A stretch of DNA of 64,000 nt from Sphingomonas jeddahensis (GTDB lineage Bacteria > Pseudomonadota > Alphaproteobacteria > Sphingomonadales > Sphingomonadaceae), in assembly GCF_001981525.1 (NCBI RefSeq), contig NZ_MPSB01000005.1, positions 124,001 through 188,000 on the forward strand, written 5' to 3'. The notes beneath the pieces were generated by a model. It saw only the letters and a program-made list of their open reading frames with translations, made no database searches and was not told where the DNA came from. Both the position numbers and the translations under genes were made by a program. Numbering within the stretch: position 1 is the stretch's first letter; the number at the start of each line of letters is the position of its first letter. Shown here piece by piece: positions 8,502 to 16,616 of this stretch.

Positions 8502-9209
8502 TCAGGCGAGGCCGGCGCGCGGCCAATGCGCCTCGGCCTGCGCCAATGCACGGGGATCATCGACGTCGAGCCACCAAGTGTCGCCGACATCAACGACGCG
8601 AGCGTCGCCATCCACTGCCAATGCCTCGACACCGGCGGAGATGGAGCCCGTGCCGCCGCTGGCCACTACAGCGCGCAACGCATCATGGAAGCGCCCATCC
8701 ACCGCGAAGACGCCGCAGTCGAAGGCGTCATAAACGGCAAGATGCTTGCCGATGCCAACGATCCGGTCGCCGGCGGTTCGCACGCGCGTCACGTCATCCA
8801 GGTCGACGAGTGGATTGTCGAGGCGGCGATCGATGGCGAGCGTCAGCGGCGCAGAAGGCGCGGCGATAGTCGCCGCAACGATCGGCGGCTCGAAGAGATG
8901 ATCCGCCATCATCAGCAGGTGGCGCTCTGGCCCCATCACATCCGCGCCGCTCAGCACCGAATGGCCGTTGGGCAACGTCCAATCAGGCGTCGGCACGCAG
9001 ATGATCGAGGGATCGAGGTCGTGGAGGAACGCCGCCAGCCGATCACCCTCGTGCCCGGTCACGACGACGAAGCTCGTCGCGCCACCAGCGCGCGCAGCAT
9101 CGACGACGCGCGCGATCATCGGCGTGCCCGCTACGGACGTCAGTGGCTTGGAAGGAGAGACGGCCCGCAGCCGGCTACCGAAGCCGGCTGCGACGATGAG
9201 CGCCCTCAC
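8502..9209 (-). CDS. Nucleotidyltransferase, candidate inositol-phosphate cytidylyltransferase
   Basis: A 235-residue NTP transferase starting MRALIVAAGFGSRLR, the sugar-phosphate nucleotidyltransferase signature, with SPSKPLTSVAGTPMI following. MMADHLFEP near residue 100 gives the metal-binding aspartate. Its GTG start directly follows the inositol-3-phosphate synthase stop codon with no gap, so the two are translationally coupled. With a CDP-alcohol phosphatidyltransferase opposite, the likely reaction is CTP plus inositol-1-phosphate to CDP-inositol, as in archaeal and Thermotoga IPCT and in Rhodothermus. This is inferred from family and neighbourhood; a plain MobA- or GlmU-like role is less likely. 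Confidence 0.75.
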   Translation of the reverse strand: MRALIVAAGFGSRLRAVSPSKPLTSVAGTPMIARVVDAARAGGATSFVVVTGHEGDRLAAFLHDLDPSIICVPTPDWTLPNGHSVLSGADVMGPERHLLMMADHLFEPPIVAATIAAPSAPLTLAIDRRLDNPLVDLDDVTRVRTAGDRIVGIGKHLAVYDAFDCGVFAVDGRFHDALRAVVASGGTGSISAGVEALAVDGDARVVDVGDTWWLDVDDPRALAQAEAHWPRAGLA

Positions 9210-10316
9210 TTATTCGGCAGCTAACCGGGCATCGGCGTGGATGAAGTCGTCGGTCATCTGTGCCGCGACGTCATCGGTGAACTGCTCCGGCGGGTGCTTG
9301 CAGAAGAACGCCGACGGGCCGGTCAGCGCACCGGACATGCCGCGCTCCATGCCGACCTTCACGCAGCGGATCGCATCGACAACCACCGCTGCCGAGTTGG
9401 GGCTGTCCTCCACCGACAGGCGAAGCTCGAGGTTCATCGGCACGTCGCCGAACAAATTGCCCTCCAGCCGCAGGAAGCACAGTTTGTTATCGTGCAGCCA
9501 TGGAATGTAGTCGGACGGGCCGACGTGGATGTTCTCGTCGGCCAGCCGCTCGCTGAGCACCGCCTGCACCGCCTCGGTCTTCGATTCCTTCTTGCTCGAC
9601 AGCCGGTTGCGGTCGAGCATGTTCATGAAGTCAGTGTTGCCGCCGGTGTTCAACTGATAAGTGTGGTCGATCGTCACGCCGCGCTGCTTGAACAGGTTGG
9701 ACAGAACGCGGTGAACGATCGTCGCGCCGACCTGCGCCTTTACGTCGTCGCCGATGATCGGCAGGCCGGCGTCGGCGAACTTCTTTTCCCACTCCGGGCG
9801 GCTGGCGATGAACACCGGCATGCAGTTGACCACGCCGACACGCGCTTCAAGCGCGCATTCCATGTAGAATTCGGTCGCCTCCTGGCTGCCGACCGGCAGG
9901 AAGTTTACCAGGATTTCGGCGCCCGAATCTTTCAGCGCCTGAACGATCTCCGCCTTTTCCGCATCGCGCGTGTCGTTCACCTCGAACCCGCGGTCGTTTG
10001 CAGCCGTCAGCATATGGTCGGCGACGCCGTCGAGCTTGGCCCCCATCTTCACGATCGTGCCCGTTTCCGGTACGTCGGCATGGAACACCTTGGTGCAATT
10101 AGGCTTGGCGAAGATCGCCTTACCGAGATCGAGCCCGACCTTGCGCGAATCCACGTCAAACGCCGCGACGAAATCCAGGTCCGACACGCGATAGCCGCCG
10201 ATTTCCTGGTGGATCAGGCCATGCGCGGTGTTGGCGGACGCATAATGATACTTGCCCTGAACCAGGCTGGATGCGCAGTTGCCAACGCCGATAACTGCAA
10301 CCTTGATCGTCGCCAT
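9210..10316 (-). CDS. ino1: Inositol-3-phosphate synthase
   Basis: A 368-residue myo-inositol-1-phosphate synthase of the prokaryotic type, converting glucose 6-phosphate to inositol 3-phosphate with NAD. It begins MATIKVAVIGVGNCASSLVQG, the NAD-binding Rossmann loop. Other family blocks are IGDDVKAQVGATIVHR near residue 195, NTGGNTDFMNM and KTEAVQAVL near 240. The ATG at 10316 is preferred because a frame running to 10361 adds 15 unconserved residues. It heads a two-gene operon with the nucleotidyltransferase and is divergent from a CDP-alcohol phosphatidyltransferase, so its product probably feeds an inositol lipid or phosphodiester solute. Confidence 0.92.
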   Translation of the reverse strand: MATIKVAVIGVGNCASSLVQGKYHYASANTAHGLIHQEIGGYRVSDLDFVAAFDVDSRKVGLDLGKAIFAKPNCTKVFHADVPETGTIVKMGAKLDGVADHMLTAANDRGFEVNDTRDAEKAEIVQALKDSGAEILVNFLPVGSQEATEFYMECALEARVGVVNCMPVFIASRPEWEKKFADAGLPIIGDDVKAQVGATIVHRVLSNLFKQRGVTIDHTYQLNTGGNTDFMNMLDRNRLSSKKESKTEAVQAVLSERLADENIHVGPSDYIPWLHDNKLCFLRLEGNLFGDVPMNLELRLSVEDSPNSAAVVVDAIRCVKVGMERGMSGALTGPSAFFCKHPPEQFTDDVAAQMTDDFIHADARLAAE

Positions 10317-10371
10317 TTCTTGTAGAACCTCGATACGCCGGGAGGTTCCCGACGGTGACAAAAGAATGGCA

Positions 10372-10400
10372 GCGTCGTGACAGATACGCGACGCCTGTCA
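10372..10400. promoter_or_regulatory. Inverted repeats in the divergent ino1 / CDP-OH promoter region
   Basis: TGACAG (10378-10383) and CTGTCA (10395-10400) form a perfect 6-base inverted repeat with an 11-base spacer. It interleaves with GCGTCG (10372-10377) and CGACGC (10389-10394). It lies about 60 bases upstream of the ino1 start and 47 upstream of the GTG of the opposite gene, a suitable place for one operator to control both. No regulator gene is adjacent. It could be chance in GC-rich DNA. Confidence 0.4.
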
Positions 10401-10446
10401 AGCGACCCGTGCCGGTGATAGAGGGTAACGCAAGGGGAAGCGAAAA

Positions 10447-11322
10447 GTGGCAACCATGGAACTGCAACCGCCGGCGACCGGAAAGCCGCGCGAACTGCAG
10501 GGATTTCTGAACCGGACGATCTATCATCCGGCCGCGCGGCGGCTGGCTAGCCTGCTTGTGCCATCGCCGGTGACGCCGAACATGGTCTCGGTGTTCGGCG
10601 CGCTGATGGTGATCGCGACGGGTGTGCTTTACGCGCGCATCGGCACCCCGGCGTCAGTCGCCGCCGGGTTCGCGCTTCATCTGTTCTGGCATGTCGTGGA
10701 TGGCGCGGATGGCGATCTGGCGCGGATGACCGGCCGGGCGAGCACCAACGGCGAATTGATAGACGGGCTGTGCGACTATGGTGGGCACATCATCCTCTAC
10801 CTGCTGCTGGGCAGCGTCCTGGATGACACACTAGGCGGTTTCGCGTGGCTGCTTGCGGTTGGCGCCGGCGCGTCGCGGATCGCCCAGTCGGTGTTCGCGG
10901 AGAGTTCGCGCCGCAGCTATCAATGGTGGGCCTATGGGGTGCCGTGGCTCCAGCACAATCGGGCAGTGCCGACCGGCGTGGGCGGATTCCTCGGCCGGGT
11001 TTATCTGGGCATGTCTCACGTGTTGACCGGTGCCACCGCCACCGTGAACGCGCTGGCTGCAAGTGCGGAGGTCGATCCGCTCGAACGGCAGCGGCTCGCG
11101 CGATTGACCCGTGAGGTGGCGCCATCGTTCCTGAGGTTCCCCGCGGCATTGGGCGCCAACCCGCGCACGATCATCCTTGGCTTGAGCATGATCGCTGGCA
11201 GCCCGATCTGGTTCTTCCTAGTCGAGATCACCGTGCTAAACGTCCTGCTCATGATCGGTATCGCGCAGCAGCATCGGCAGTGCCGCCGTCTCGTCGCGCT
11301 GATTGGGCGCGGTCGAGGTTGA
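10447..11322 (+). CDS. CDP-alcohol phosphatidyltransferase family membrane protein
   Basis: A 291-residue membrane enzyme carrying the complete catalytic motif of the family: D85, D88, G89, A92, R93, G102, D106 and D110 in VVDGADGDLAR through GELIDGLCD. At least five hydrophobic segments are visible. Such enzymes move a phospho-alcohol from a CDP donor to an acceptor alcohol. Next to inositol-3-phosphate synthase and a cytidylyltransferase, the likely donor is CDP-inositol, giving a phosphatidylinositol-phosphate-type lipid or di-myo-inositol phosphate. The GTG start follows AAGGGG; an ATG three codons later has worse spacing. The natural acceptor cannot be read from sequence. Confidence 0.85.
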   Translation: MATMELQPPATGKPRELQGFLNRTIYHPAARRLASLLVPSPVTPNMVSVFGALMVIATGVLYARIGTPASVAAGFALHLFWHVVDGADGDLARMTGRASTNGELIDGLCDYGGHIILYLLLGSVLDDTLGGFAWLLAVGAGASRIAQSVFAESSRRSYQWWAYGVPWLQHNRAVPTGVGGFLGRVYLGMSHVLTGATATVNALAASAEVDPLERQRLARLTREVAPSFLRFPAALGANPRTIILGLSMIAGSPIWFFLVEITVLNVLLMIGIAQQHRQCRRLVALIGRGRG

Positions 11323-11362
11323 GGCGGCAATTGAGTTGACGCGGAACCCTCAACCGACACTG

Positions 11363-11382
11363 CCGTTTCGATATCGAAACGG
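11363..11382. promoter_or_regulatory. Perfect 20-bp palindrome overlapping the sodC ribosome-binding region
   Basis: CCGTTTCGAT followed directly by ATCGAAACGG is a perfect palindrome. Its right end overlaps the GGGAG ribosome site (11381-11385) and lies 9 bases before the sodC ATG. As DNA it could be a repressor operator; as RNA it could form an 8-pair stem with an ATAT loop that hides part of the ribosome site. No other copy was noticed in the window. Confidence 0.55.
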
Positions 11383-11391
11383 GAGAATGAC

Positions 11392-11931
11392 ATGATTCGG
11401 TTTACGGTAGTCGCTGGCCTGGGTGCGTGCGCCTTGGCGTTGGCCGGGTGTAATGAAGGCAAGTTGGAAACGGGCGCGCCGGTCGCCGGCGGCGCAAGCG
11501 CAGTCGCCATGCTCCAGACCGCCAATGGGGCCGAAGCCGGGCGTGCCACCGCGACCGAAGTGTCCGGCGGACTGCGTTTCACCGTCGATGCCAAGGATCT
11601 GCCCGCCGGCACGCACGGCGTCCATGTCCATACCACCGGCCGCTGTGACGCGCCCGGCTTCGAGACTGCCGGCGGGCACTGGAACCCGACGGGTATGAAG
11701 CATGGCACGATGAATCCGCAGGGCCCGCATCATGGCGACATTCCCAATCTGATCATCGATTCGAGCGGGCGCGGCACCGTTGCTGCCACTGTGCCGGGCG
11801 CAACCATGGCTGCTTTGCTTGACGCTGACGGCGCCGCCTTCGTGGTTCACGCGGGCCCGGATGACCTCAAGACGGATCCGTCGGGCAACAGCGGCGGCCG
11901 TATTGCCTGCGGTGTGTTCCGGGCTTCGTGA
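11392..11931 (+). CDS. sodC: Cu-Zn superoxide dismutase, predicted lipoprotein
   Basis: A 179-residue periplasmic or membrane-anchored SodC that dismutates superoxide to hydrogen peroxide and oxygen. The N-terminus has a signal peptide ending in the lipobox LALAGC, with the lipidated cysteine at residue 20. Copper and zinc ligands are visible in HGVHVHTTGRC, GGHWNP, GPHHGD and VVHAGPDD, and the disulfide partner in GGRIACGVF. The ATG follows GGGAG. It is probably a single gene, separated from the convergent fur by a hairpin. Confidence 0.93.
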   Translation: MIRFTVVAGLGACALALAGCNEGKLETGAPVAGGASAVAMLQTANGAEAGRATATEVSGGLRFTVDAKDLPAGTHGVHVHTTGRCDAPGFETAGGHWNPTGMKHGTMNPQGPHHGDIPNLIIDSSGRGTVAATVPGATMAALLDADGAAFVVHAGPDDLKTDPSGNSGGRIACGVFRAS

Positions 11932-11937
11932 CTCAAA

Positions 11938-11966
11938 GGGGCTGGCCATACCGGCCGGCCCCGTCT
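11938..11966. terminator. GC-rich hairpin between convergent sodC and fur
   Basis: GGGGCTGGCC (11938-11947) pairs with GGCCGGCCCC (11953-11962) around ATACC, one G-U pair included. The T-run afterwards is weak on the plus strand. It lies 7 bases after the sodC stop and before the fur stop, so it may serve transcription from both sides. Confidence 0.5.
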
Positions 11967-11989
11967 GTCCGGGTCGGGGGTAAGGGCCT

Positions 11990-12412
11990 TCAGTCCTTGC
12001 GGTTGAGGCTCACCCCGTAAAGCTCCATCCGGTGATCCACCAATCGGAAGCCGAGCCGTTCGGCGATCTGCTTCTGTAGCAGTTCCAGTTCCGGATCGAC
12101 GAATTCGATCACCTTGCCGCTCTCGACGTCGATCAGATGATCATGATGCGCCTCGGGCGAAGGTTCGTAGCGGGCGCGGCCGTCACCGAAATCATGCCGA
12201 TCAAGGATGCCGGCCTCTTCGAACAAGCGAACCGTCCGATAGACGGTCGCAATCGAGATGCCAGGATCGATTGCCGACGCGCGCTCGTACACCTTTTCGA
12301 CATCAGGATGGTCGTCGGCTTCCGAAAGGACGCGCGCGATCACACGGCGCTGTTCGGTGATGCGCAGGCCCTTTTCATGACACAGGGCTTCAAGATCGAT
12401 CTTACGTGGCAT
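11990..12412 (-). CDS. fur: Fur family metal-responsive transcriptional regulator
   Basis: A 140-residue Fur-family repressor starting MPRKIDLEAL. The winged-helix DNA-binding domain contains GLRITEQRRVIARVL and SIATVYRTVRLFEEAGIL (recognition helix). The dimerisation domain has the metal motif AHHDHLID and later DHRMELYGV. The usual zinc CxxC pairs are absent, as in many alphaproteobacterial Fur/Mur/Irr-group proteins, so whether it senses iron or manganese is uncertain. It may start up to nine residues earlier at 12439. rimI and tsaB lie upstream on the same strand, a common alphaproteobacterial order. Confidence 0.9.
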   Translation of the reverse strand: MPRKIDLEALCHEKGLRITEQRRVIARVLSEADDHPDVEKVYERASAIDPGISIATVYRTVRLFEEAGILDRHDFGDGRARYEPSPEAHHDHLIDVESGKVIEFVDPELELLQKQIAERLGFRLVDHRMELYGVSLNRKD

Positions 12413-12469
12413 GGCACCCATGTAGTCGCGCCGACACACGGCTGGAAGCGTTATCGACTCGCAACTGGA

Positions 12470-12946
12470 TCAGGCCAGCACGGCACCATAGCTGTGCGCG
12501 TCGAACACCTCGCCGGAGCGCCCGCGATAATAGCTTCGGCGCTCGCCGAGCTTCTCGAACCCATGTGCCCGATACAGCTCGATGGCGCCATTGCCCGCGC
12601 GAACCTCGAGGTGGACACGAACCACGCCGCGTCCGCGCGCATCCGCCAGCATGCCGCGCAGCAACGCCGCCCCGATCCCCTGCCGCTGGTGCTGGCGCGA
12701 GGTGGCGAGCAGAAGCAGTTCCGCTTCATCGACGATCGCGCGGGCAAGCGAAAAGCCGACCACCGCGCCGTCGACGCGCGCCAGCGTCAACCAGACGCCC
12801 GGCATGCCAAGGATCCCCAGGCACTGGCCACGCGTCCACGCCTCGCCGAACTGCGGGTCGAACGCTTCGCCCATCACCTGTTCGACGGCAGCGATGTCCG
12901 CAGCGCTTCCGGCAATTAGTTCAACCATGTGCAGCCGCGTGCTCAT
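12470..12946 (-). CDS. rimI: Ribosomal protein S18-alanine N-acetyltransferase
   Basis: A 158-residue GNAT acetyltransferase. The acetyl-CoA loop is RQHQRQGIGAALLRGM near residue 85, followed by VHLEVRAGNGAIELYRAHGF, the beta-strand and helix block characteristic of RimI. The known E. coli enzyme acetylates the N-terminal alanine of S18; broader N-terminal acetylation is possible. Its ATG overlaps the tsaB stop as ATGA, and this tsaB-rimI coupling supports RimI over a generic GNAT. Confidence 0.88.
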   Translation of the reverse strand: MSTRLHMVELIAGSAADIAAVEQVMGEAFDPQFGEAWTRGQCLGILGMPGVWLTLARVDGAVVGFSLARAIVDEAELLLLATSRQHQRQGIGAALLRGMLADARGRGVVRVHLEVRAGNGAIELYRAHGFEKLGERRSYYRGRSGEVFDAHSYGAVLA

Positions 12947-13560
12947 GCCGGCAGCTTCGCGTCGGGCGCTCGGCCATAGAGCGGCCGCGGCGCAAGGTTG
13001 GTCAGCTCGGCCGGCAGCAGATGCGCCTTGGACGCGTCAGGAAGCAGGCTGTCAGCGGTTAGCGCTGGCTCGATCGCGGTCAGCCAACGAACGCCGCTGC
13101 CGACCGGGGTGCGCCCATCAAGCGCGGCAAGCGCCGCATCGGGCCGCAACGAGACAAGCCCGTCGCTCGGTTCAACAGGAAAGGCGGTGAATCCTTGCAT
13201 GAACACCTCACCGTGCCCGCCTTCGATCAACACGGCAAGCGGCGACGATTTGCCCGCCTCGAACGCAGCCGCCGCGATCAGCGCCAGCGAGGAATAACCC
13301 CGCACTGGCACGCCCCAGCCCATCGCCAATCCTCGTGCCGCCGCGATGCCGACGCGAATGCCGGTAAAGCTGCCCGGGCCCACGTCGACGAGGATATCGT
13401 CGGCGCGTCCGCCATCGGGCAGGTCCGCGATCATTGGCACCAGTTTCTCGGCATGCCCGCGCCCGACCACGTCATGACGCGCAGCGATAACCCGATCGCC
13501 ATCAAGCAAGGCAACGGAGCAAGCGGCGGTGGCGGTATCGATAACAAGGGTGCGCGGCAT
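12943..13560 (-). CDS. tsaB: tRNA threonylcarbamoyladenosine biosynthesis protein TsaB
   Basis: A 205-residue member of the ASKHA fold that partners with TsaD to make t6A37 on tRNA. It begins MPRTLVIDTATAACSVALLDG, the phosphate-1 loop, and contains VDVGPGSFTGIRVGIAAARGLAMG, the TsaB signature. An in-frame GTG lies one codon upstream; the ATG at 13560 is preferred, with AAGGG five bases away. The TGA overlaps the rimI ATG. The C-terminal half is shorter and more variable than in E. coli, as usual in alphaproteobacteria. Confidence 0.92.
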   Translation of the reverse strand: MPRTLVIDTATAACSVALLDGDRVIAARHDVVGRGHAEKLVPMIADLPDGGRADDILVDVGPGSFTGIRVGIAAARGLAMGWGVPVRGYSSLALIAAAAFEAGKSSPLAVLIEGGHGEVFMQGFTAFPVEPSDGLVSLRPDAALAALDGRTPVGSGVRWLTAIEPALTADSLLPDASKAHLLPAELTNLAPRPLYGRAPDAKLPA

Positions 13561-13624
13561 CACGTCCCTTTGCCACCCGCGCGTTGCCGCTCAACCCCTA
13601 AAAGCAGCGACGCGTGCTTGTGGT

Positions 13625-14218
13625 TCAAGCGATGCGGTTGAACTTCTCAAAGGCGGGGCGGGGGCTGCGCTCGAAGATGGTCGCCGGATCGCCATGTCCC
13701 AGCGTCGAGATGAAGTTCGTGCGCACGCCGGGCTGATCGGCAAAGAACGCCTTGTCCACCGCGCCAGCGTCGAAGCCGCTCATCGGGCCTGTATCGAGCC
13801 CAAGCGCGCGTGCGGCGAGGATGAAATAGCCGCCCTGCAAGGACGAATTGCGGAACGCCGAGGCTTCGCGAAGCTCGGCATTGCCGTCGAACCAGCTTTT
13901 GGCGTCGGTATGCGGGAACAGCTCGGGCAGATGCTCGTGGAAGTTCACGTCCATGCCGATAATAACCGTCACCGGCGCTTTGCGGATCTTGTCGGCATTG
14001 CTGTCGCTCGCACAAGCGGCGAGCTTTTCTTTCGCTTCATCGCTGACGCACCACACCAGCCGCGCGGGAAGCTGGTTCGCGCTGGTCGGCCCCATCTTCA
14101 CCAGGTCCCATAGCGCGCGCAGCTGATCTTCGGTCACTGGTTCGTCGGTGAAACCATTATACGTTCGCCCGGTACGGAACAGCTGATCGAGGGCAGCATC
14201 GTCGAGAGCCGCGGTCAT
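13625..14218 (-). CDS. Nitroreductase family protein (RutE/HadB-like)
   Basis: A 197-residue FMN-dependent nitroreductase-like protein. RTYNGFTDEPVTEDQLRALWDL and MGPTSANQLPARLVWC are typical of the RutE/malonic-semialdehyde-reductase subgroup; ALGLDTGPMSGFD and FISTLGHGD near the C-terminus complete the pattern. RutE reduces 3-hydroxypropionate semialdehyde in pyrimidine catabolism, but no other rut genes are nearby, so the substrate remains open. The ATG at 14218 follows AAGGATGAG; an upstream in-frame start at 14266 is less supported. Confidence 0.82.
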   Translation of the reverse strand: MTAALDDAALDQLFRTGRTYNGFTDEPVTEDQLRALWDLVKMGPTSANQLPARLVWCVSDEAKEKLAACASDSNADKIRKAPVTVIIGMDVNFHEHLPELFPHTDAKSWFDGNAELREASAFRNSSLQGGYFILAARALGLDTGPMSGFDAGAVDKAFFADQPGVRTNFISTLGHGDPATIFERSPRPAFEKFNRIA

Positions 14219-14300
14219 AATCTCATCCTTGTTGGCATTGCTCGCTGCCGGCTCGGTCGCGACCATCGACCGCGAGCCGCACGGAACGAAGAAGCGATCG

Positions 14301-14873
14301 TCAGATCGCGCGAACCTCGGTCACTTCCGGCACATAATAGCGCAGCAACTGCTCGATCCCGTTCTTCAGCGTCGCGGTCGAAGAGGGACAGCCTGAGCAG
14401 GCACCCTGCATCCGCAAGAACACCTTGCCCTTGTCGAAGCCACGATAGACGATGTCGCCACCGTCATTCGCCACTGCCGGGCGCACGCGCGTGTCGATCA
14501 GGTCCTTGATCTGCGCGACGATCTCGGCGTCGGCTGGATCGTCGGCGAAGCTCTCTTCCTCGGGCGGCACTGAGAAGCCAGCCGATCCGCCGCGGAACAG
14601 CGGCATCTGCGCGGTGAAATGATCCATCAGAATCGCCAGCACGTCCGGCTTGACGTCGCGCCATTCCGCACCGGGCGCGATCGTCACCGAAATGAAGTCC
14701 CGGCCGAAGAACACGCCGGTCACGTCGCCCAGGTCGAACAAAGTCGTCGCCAGCGGCGACGCTTCCGCTTCCTCCGGTGTCGCGAAATCGCGCGTGCCGG
14801 CATCCATGACGATGCGGCCGGGCAGGAACTTGAGCGTGGCCGGATTCGGCGTCGGTTCGGTCTCGATCAGCAT
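14301..14873 (-). CDS. nfuA: NfuA-type iron-sulfur cluster carrier
   Basis: A 190-residue protein with two domains. The N-terminal scaffold part starts MLIETEPTPNPATLKFLPG, and the NifU-like C-terminal domain has VRPAVANDGGDIVYRGF and GACSGCPSSTATLKNGIE with the cluster-binding CxxC. Nfu proteins carry Fe-S clusters to client enzymes in the cytosol. A start three codons upstream at 14882 is also possible; neither has a convincing ribosome site. The order NfuA then nitroreductase, both leftward, suggests co-transcription. Confidence 0.92.
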   Translation of the reverse strand: MLIETEPTPNPATLKFLPGRIVMDAGTRDFATPEEAEASPLATTLFDLGDVTGVFFGRDFISVTIAPGAEWRDVKPDVLAILMDHFTAQMPLFRGGSAGFSVPPEEESFADDPADAEIVAQIKDLIDTRVRPAVANDGGDIVYRGFDKGKVFLRMQGACSGCPSSTATLKNGIEQLLRYYVPEVTEVRAI

Positions 14874-14944
14874 AGGCTGCATGTGGCGTGCCGGGGCAGG
14901 CCGATCAAGCGCCGGCGCGGAAAGGAAAGGTTTCGCGCCTGTCG

Positions 14945-16477
14945 CTATTCGCTGTGCACCACTTCGATCTTGCCTTTGGGCTTCTGCAACAGCAGCACCA
15001 GCGGCACGGCGGCGAAGCTGATCCAGCTCATCAGCCAGAAATCGTCGAGATAGGCGATCATCGCCGCCTGCTTGTTGACCATGCCATCCAGCATCACCAT
15101 CGCCGCGTCAGACAACGTGCCGAGCCCGCGCAGCTGGTTGAGGTCGAACCCCGCCAGCACATTGCCGGTAACGTGCTGCGCGAGATCGGCGTGGCTGGTC
15201 TGCGTGTTGCGCGCCAGCAGCACCGTCACCATCGAGATGCCCGCCGATTGCCCGATCGAACGGAAAAGGTTGAGCAAACTCGCGCCATCCGTCCGATATC
15301 GCCCGTCGAGCGTCGCAAAGGCCAGGGCGTTCAAGGGCATGAACACCAACCCCATGCCGAGCCCTTGCACGAATCCGGCCGTCACCACCGGCCAGTAATC
15401 CTGCTCCAGCGAATAGCCGGCCATCTGCCGAAGCGAGATGCCGAAGATCACCAACCCGACCATAATGACGATGCGCGTATCAACCTTGCCCATCAGCTGC
15501 CCGGCCAGCCACATGGTCAGCAGCACGCCCACGCCGCGCGGCGCCATCATCATGCCGGTGTCGATCACGGGATAGCCGAACAAATTTTGGAGCATCGGCG
15601 GCAGCAGCGCCATCGGCGCCATGGTCGAGATGCCGACCACCAGCATGAACAGGAGGCCGGTGACGAGGTTGCGGTTGTGGAACAGCGCGCGGTCGAACAG
15701 CGGCTTCCTCGCGGTCGCGAAGTGGAAGATCGCCAGCCAGGTGAAGGCGAGCGCCGCCAGCCCCTCGACGATCACTTCCCAGCTGTCGAACCAATCCTCG
15801 CTCTGCCCACGGTCCAGCATCAGCTGGAACGCCGCCACCGCCACGCCGAGATAGACGAAGCCGGCATAATCGAACGATCGCCGCGCCTTGGGCCGGCTCG
15901 GCAGCAGAAACCACAGGATCGCGAAGGTCGCGATGCCGACCGGCACGTTGACGTAGAACACCCAGCGCCAATTGTAGCTCTCGGTCAGCCAGCCGCCGAG
16001 CACCGGGCCCATGATCGGGCCGACCATCACCCCCATGCCCCACACGCTCATCGCCTTGGCGGCGCGCTCGGGCGGGTTGATGTCGAGCATCGACGTCTGC
16101 GACAGCGGATTGATGAACGCCGCGAAGATGCCCTGGAAGACGCGAAAGATCACCATCTCCTCCAGACTCGTCGCGATGCCGCAGAGCATGGAGGCGATGA
16201 TGAAGCCGCCGGTGGCGATCAGGAACAGGTTGCGGCTGCCGAGCCGGTCGGACAGCCAGCCGGTCGCCGGCAGCGCGATTGCGGTGGCGACGATATAGCT
16301 GGTCAGCACCCAGGTTACGGTATCCACCGTTGCCCCCAGGCTGGTCATCATGTGCGGCAGCGCGACGTTGGCGATCGTGGTGTCGAGGATCTGCATGATC
16401 ATCGCACCCATGATGCCGATCGTCAGCAGCCCGCGGTTGTTGGTTTCCAGCAGCGGTTTGCCGGAAGCGCTCATCAT
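14945..16477 (-). CDS. emrB: DHA2 family MFS multidrug efflux transporter (EmrB-like)
   Basis: A 510-residue inner-membrane drug:proton antiporter with 14 predicted membrane segments. It begins with MGAMIMQILDTTIANVALP, the DHA2 motif D1 with DTTIANVALP. TGWLSDRLGSRN is motif A and GPIMGPVLGGWL is motif C. It probably exports hydrophobic toxic compounds with the HlyD partner encoded upstream and an outer-membrane TolC-type channel that is not in this window. The gene is separated from emrA by a 139-base gap filled by a palindromic repeat. Substrate is unknown. Confidence 0.9.
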   Translation of the reverse strand: MMSASGKPLLETNNRGLLTIGIMGAMIMQILDTTIANVALPHMMTSLGATVDTVTWVLTSYIVATAIALPATGWLSDRLGSRNLFLIATGGFIIASMLCGIATSLEEMVIFRVFQGIFAAFINPLSQTSMLDINPPERAAKAMSVWGMGVMVGPIMGPVLGGWLTESYNWRWVFYVNVPVGIATFAILWFLLPSRPKARRSFDYAGFVYLGVAVAAFQLMLDRGQSEDWFDSWEVIVEGLAALAFTWLAIFHFATARKPLFDRALFHNRNLVTGLLFMLVVGISTMAPMALLPPMLQNLFGYPVIDTGMMMAPRGVGVLLTMWLAGQLMGKVDTRIVIMVGLVIFGISLRQMAGYSLEQDYWPVVTAGFVQGLGMGLVFMPLNALAFATLDGRYRTDGASLLNLFRSIGQSAGISMVTVLLARNTQTSHADLAQHVTGNVLAGFDLNQLRGLGTLSDAAMVMLDGMVNKQAAMIAYLDDFWLMSWISFAAVPLVLLLQKPKGKIEVVHSE

Positions 16478-16480
16478 ATC

Positions 16481-16612
16481 CTCCCCGGAACGGGGAGGGC
16501 GACCGCGATGCGTCGCATCGGGATGGAGGGGGCGTGCGGCAGGCGGTTCGCTAGCGGCGACCCCCCTCCACCAGCCTGCGGCTGGTCCCCCTGCCTGTGC
16601 CGGGGAAGATAA
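16481..16612. repeat. Composite palindromic element within the emr operon
   Basis: It contains CCTCCCCGGAACGGGGAGG, a CGATGCGTCGCATCG hairpin, and a CCAGCCTGCGGCTGG hairpin, with an outer CCTCC/GGAGG arrangement over 130 bases. It is related to the short element at 2022-2075. It sits between emrA and emrB and could stabilise or attenuate the emrB part of the mRNA. Confidence 0.7.
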
Positions 16613-16616
16613 ATCG

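Noticed and set aside
14888..16612. 574-codon open frame opposite the emrB gene
   Set aside because: The translation is a His/Arg/Gln-rich low-complexity string typical of an antisense frame; emrB explains the DNA.
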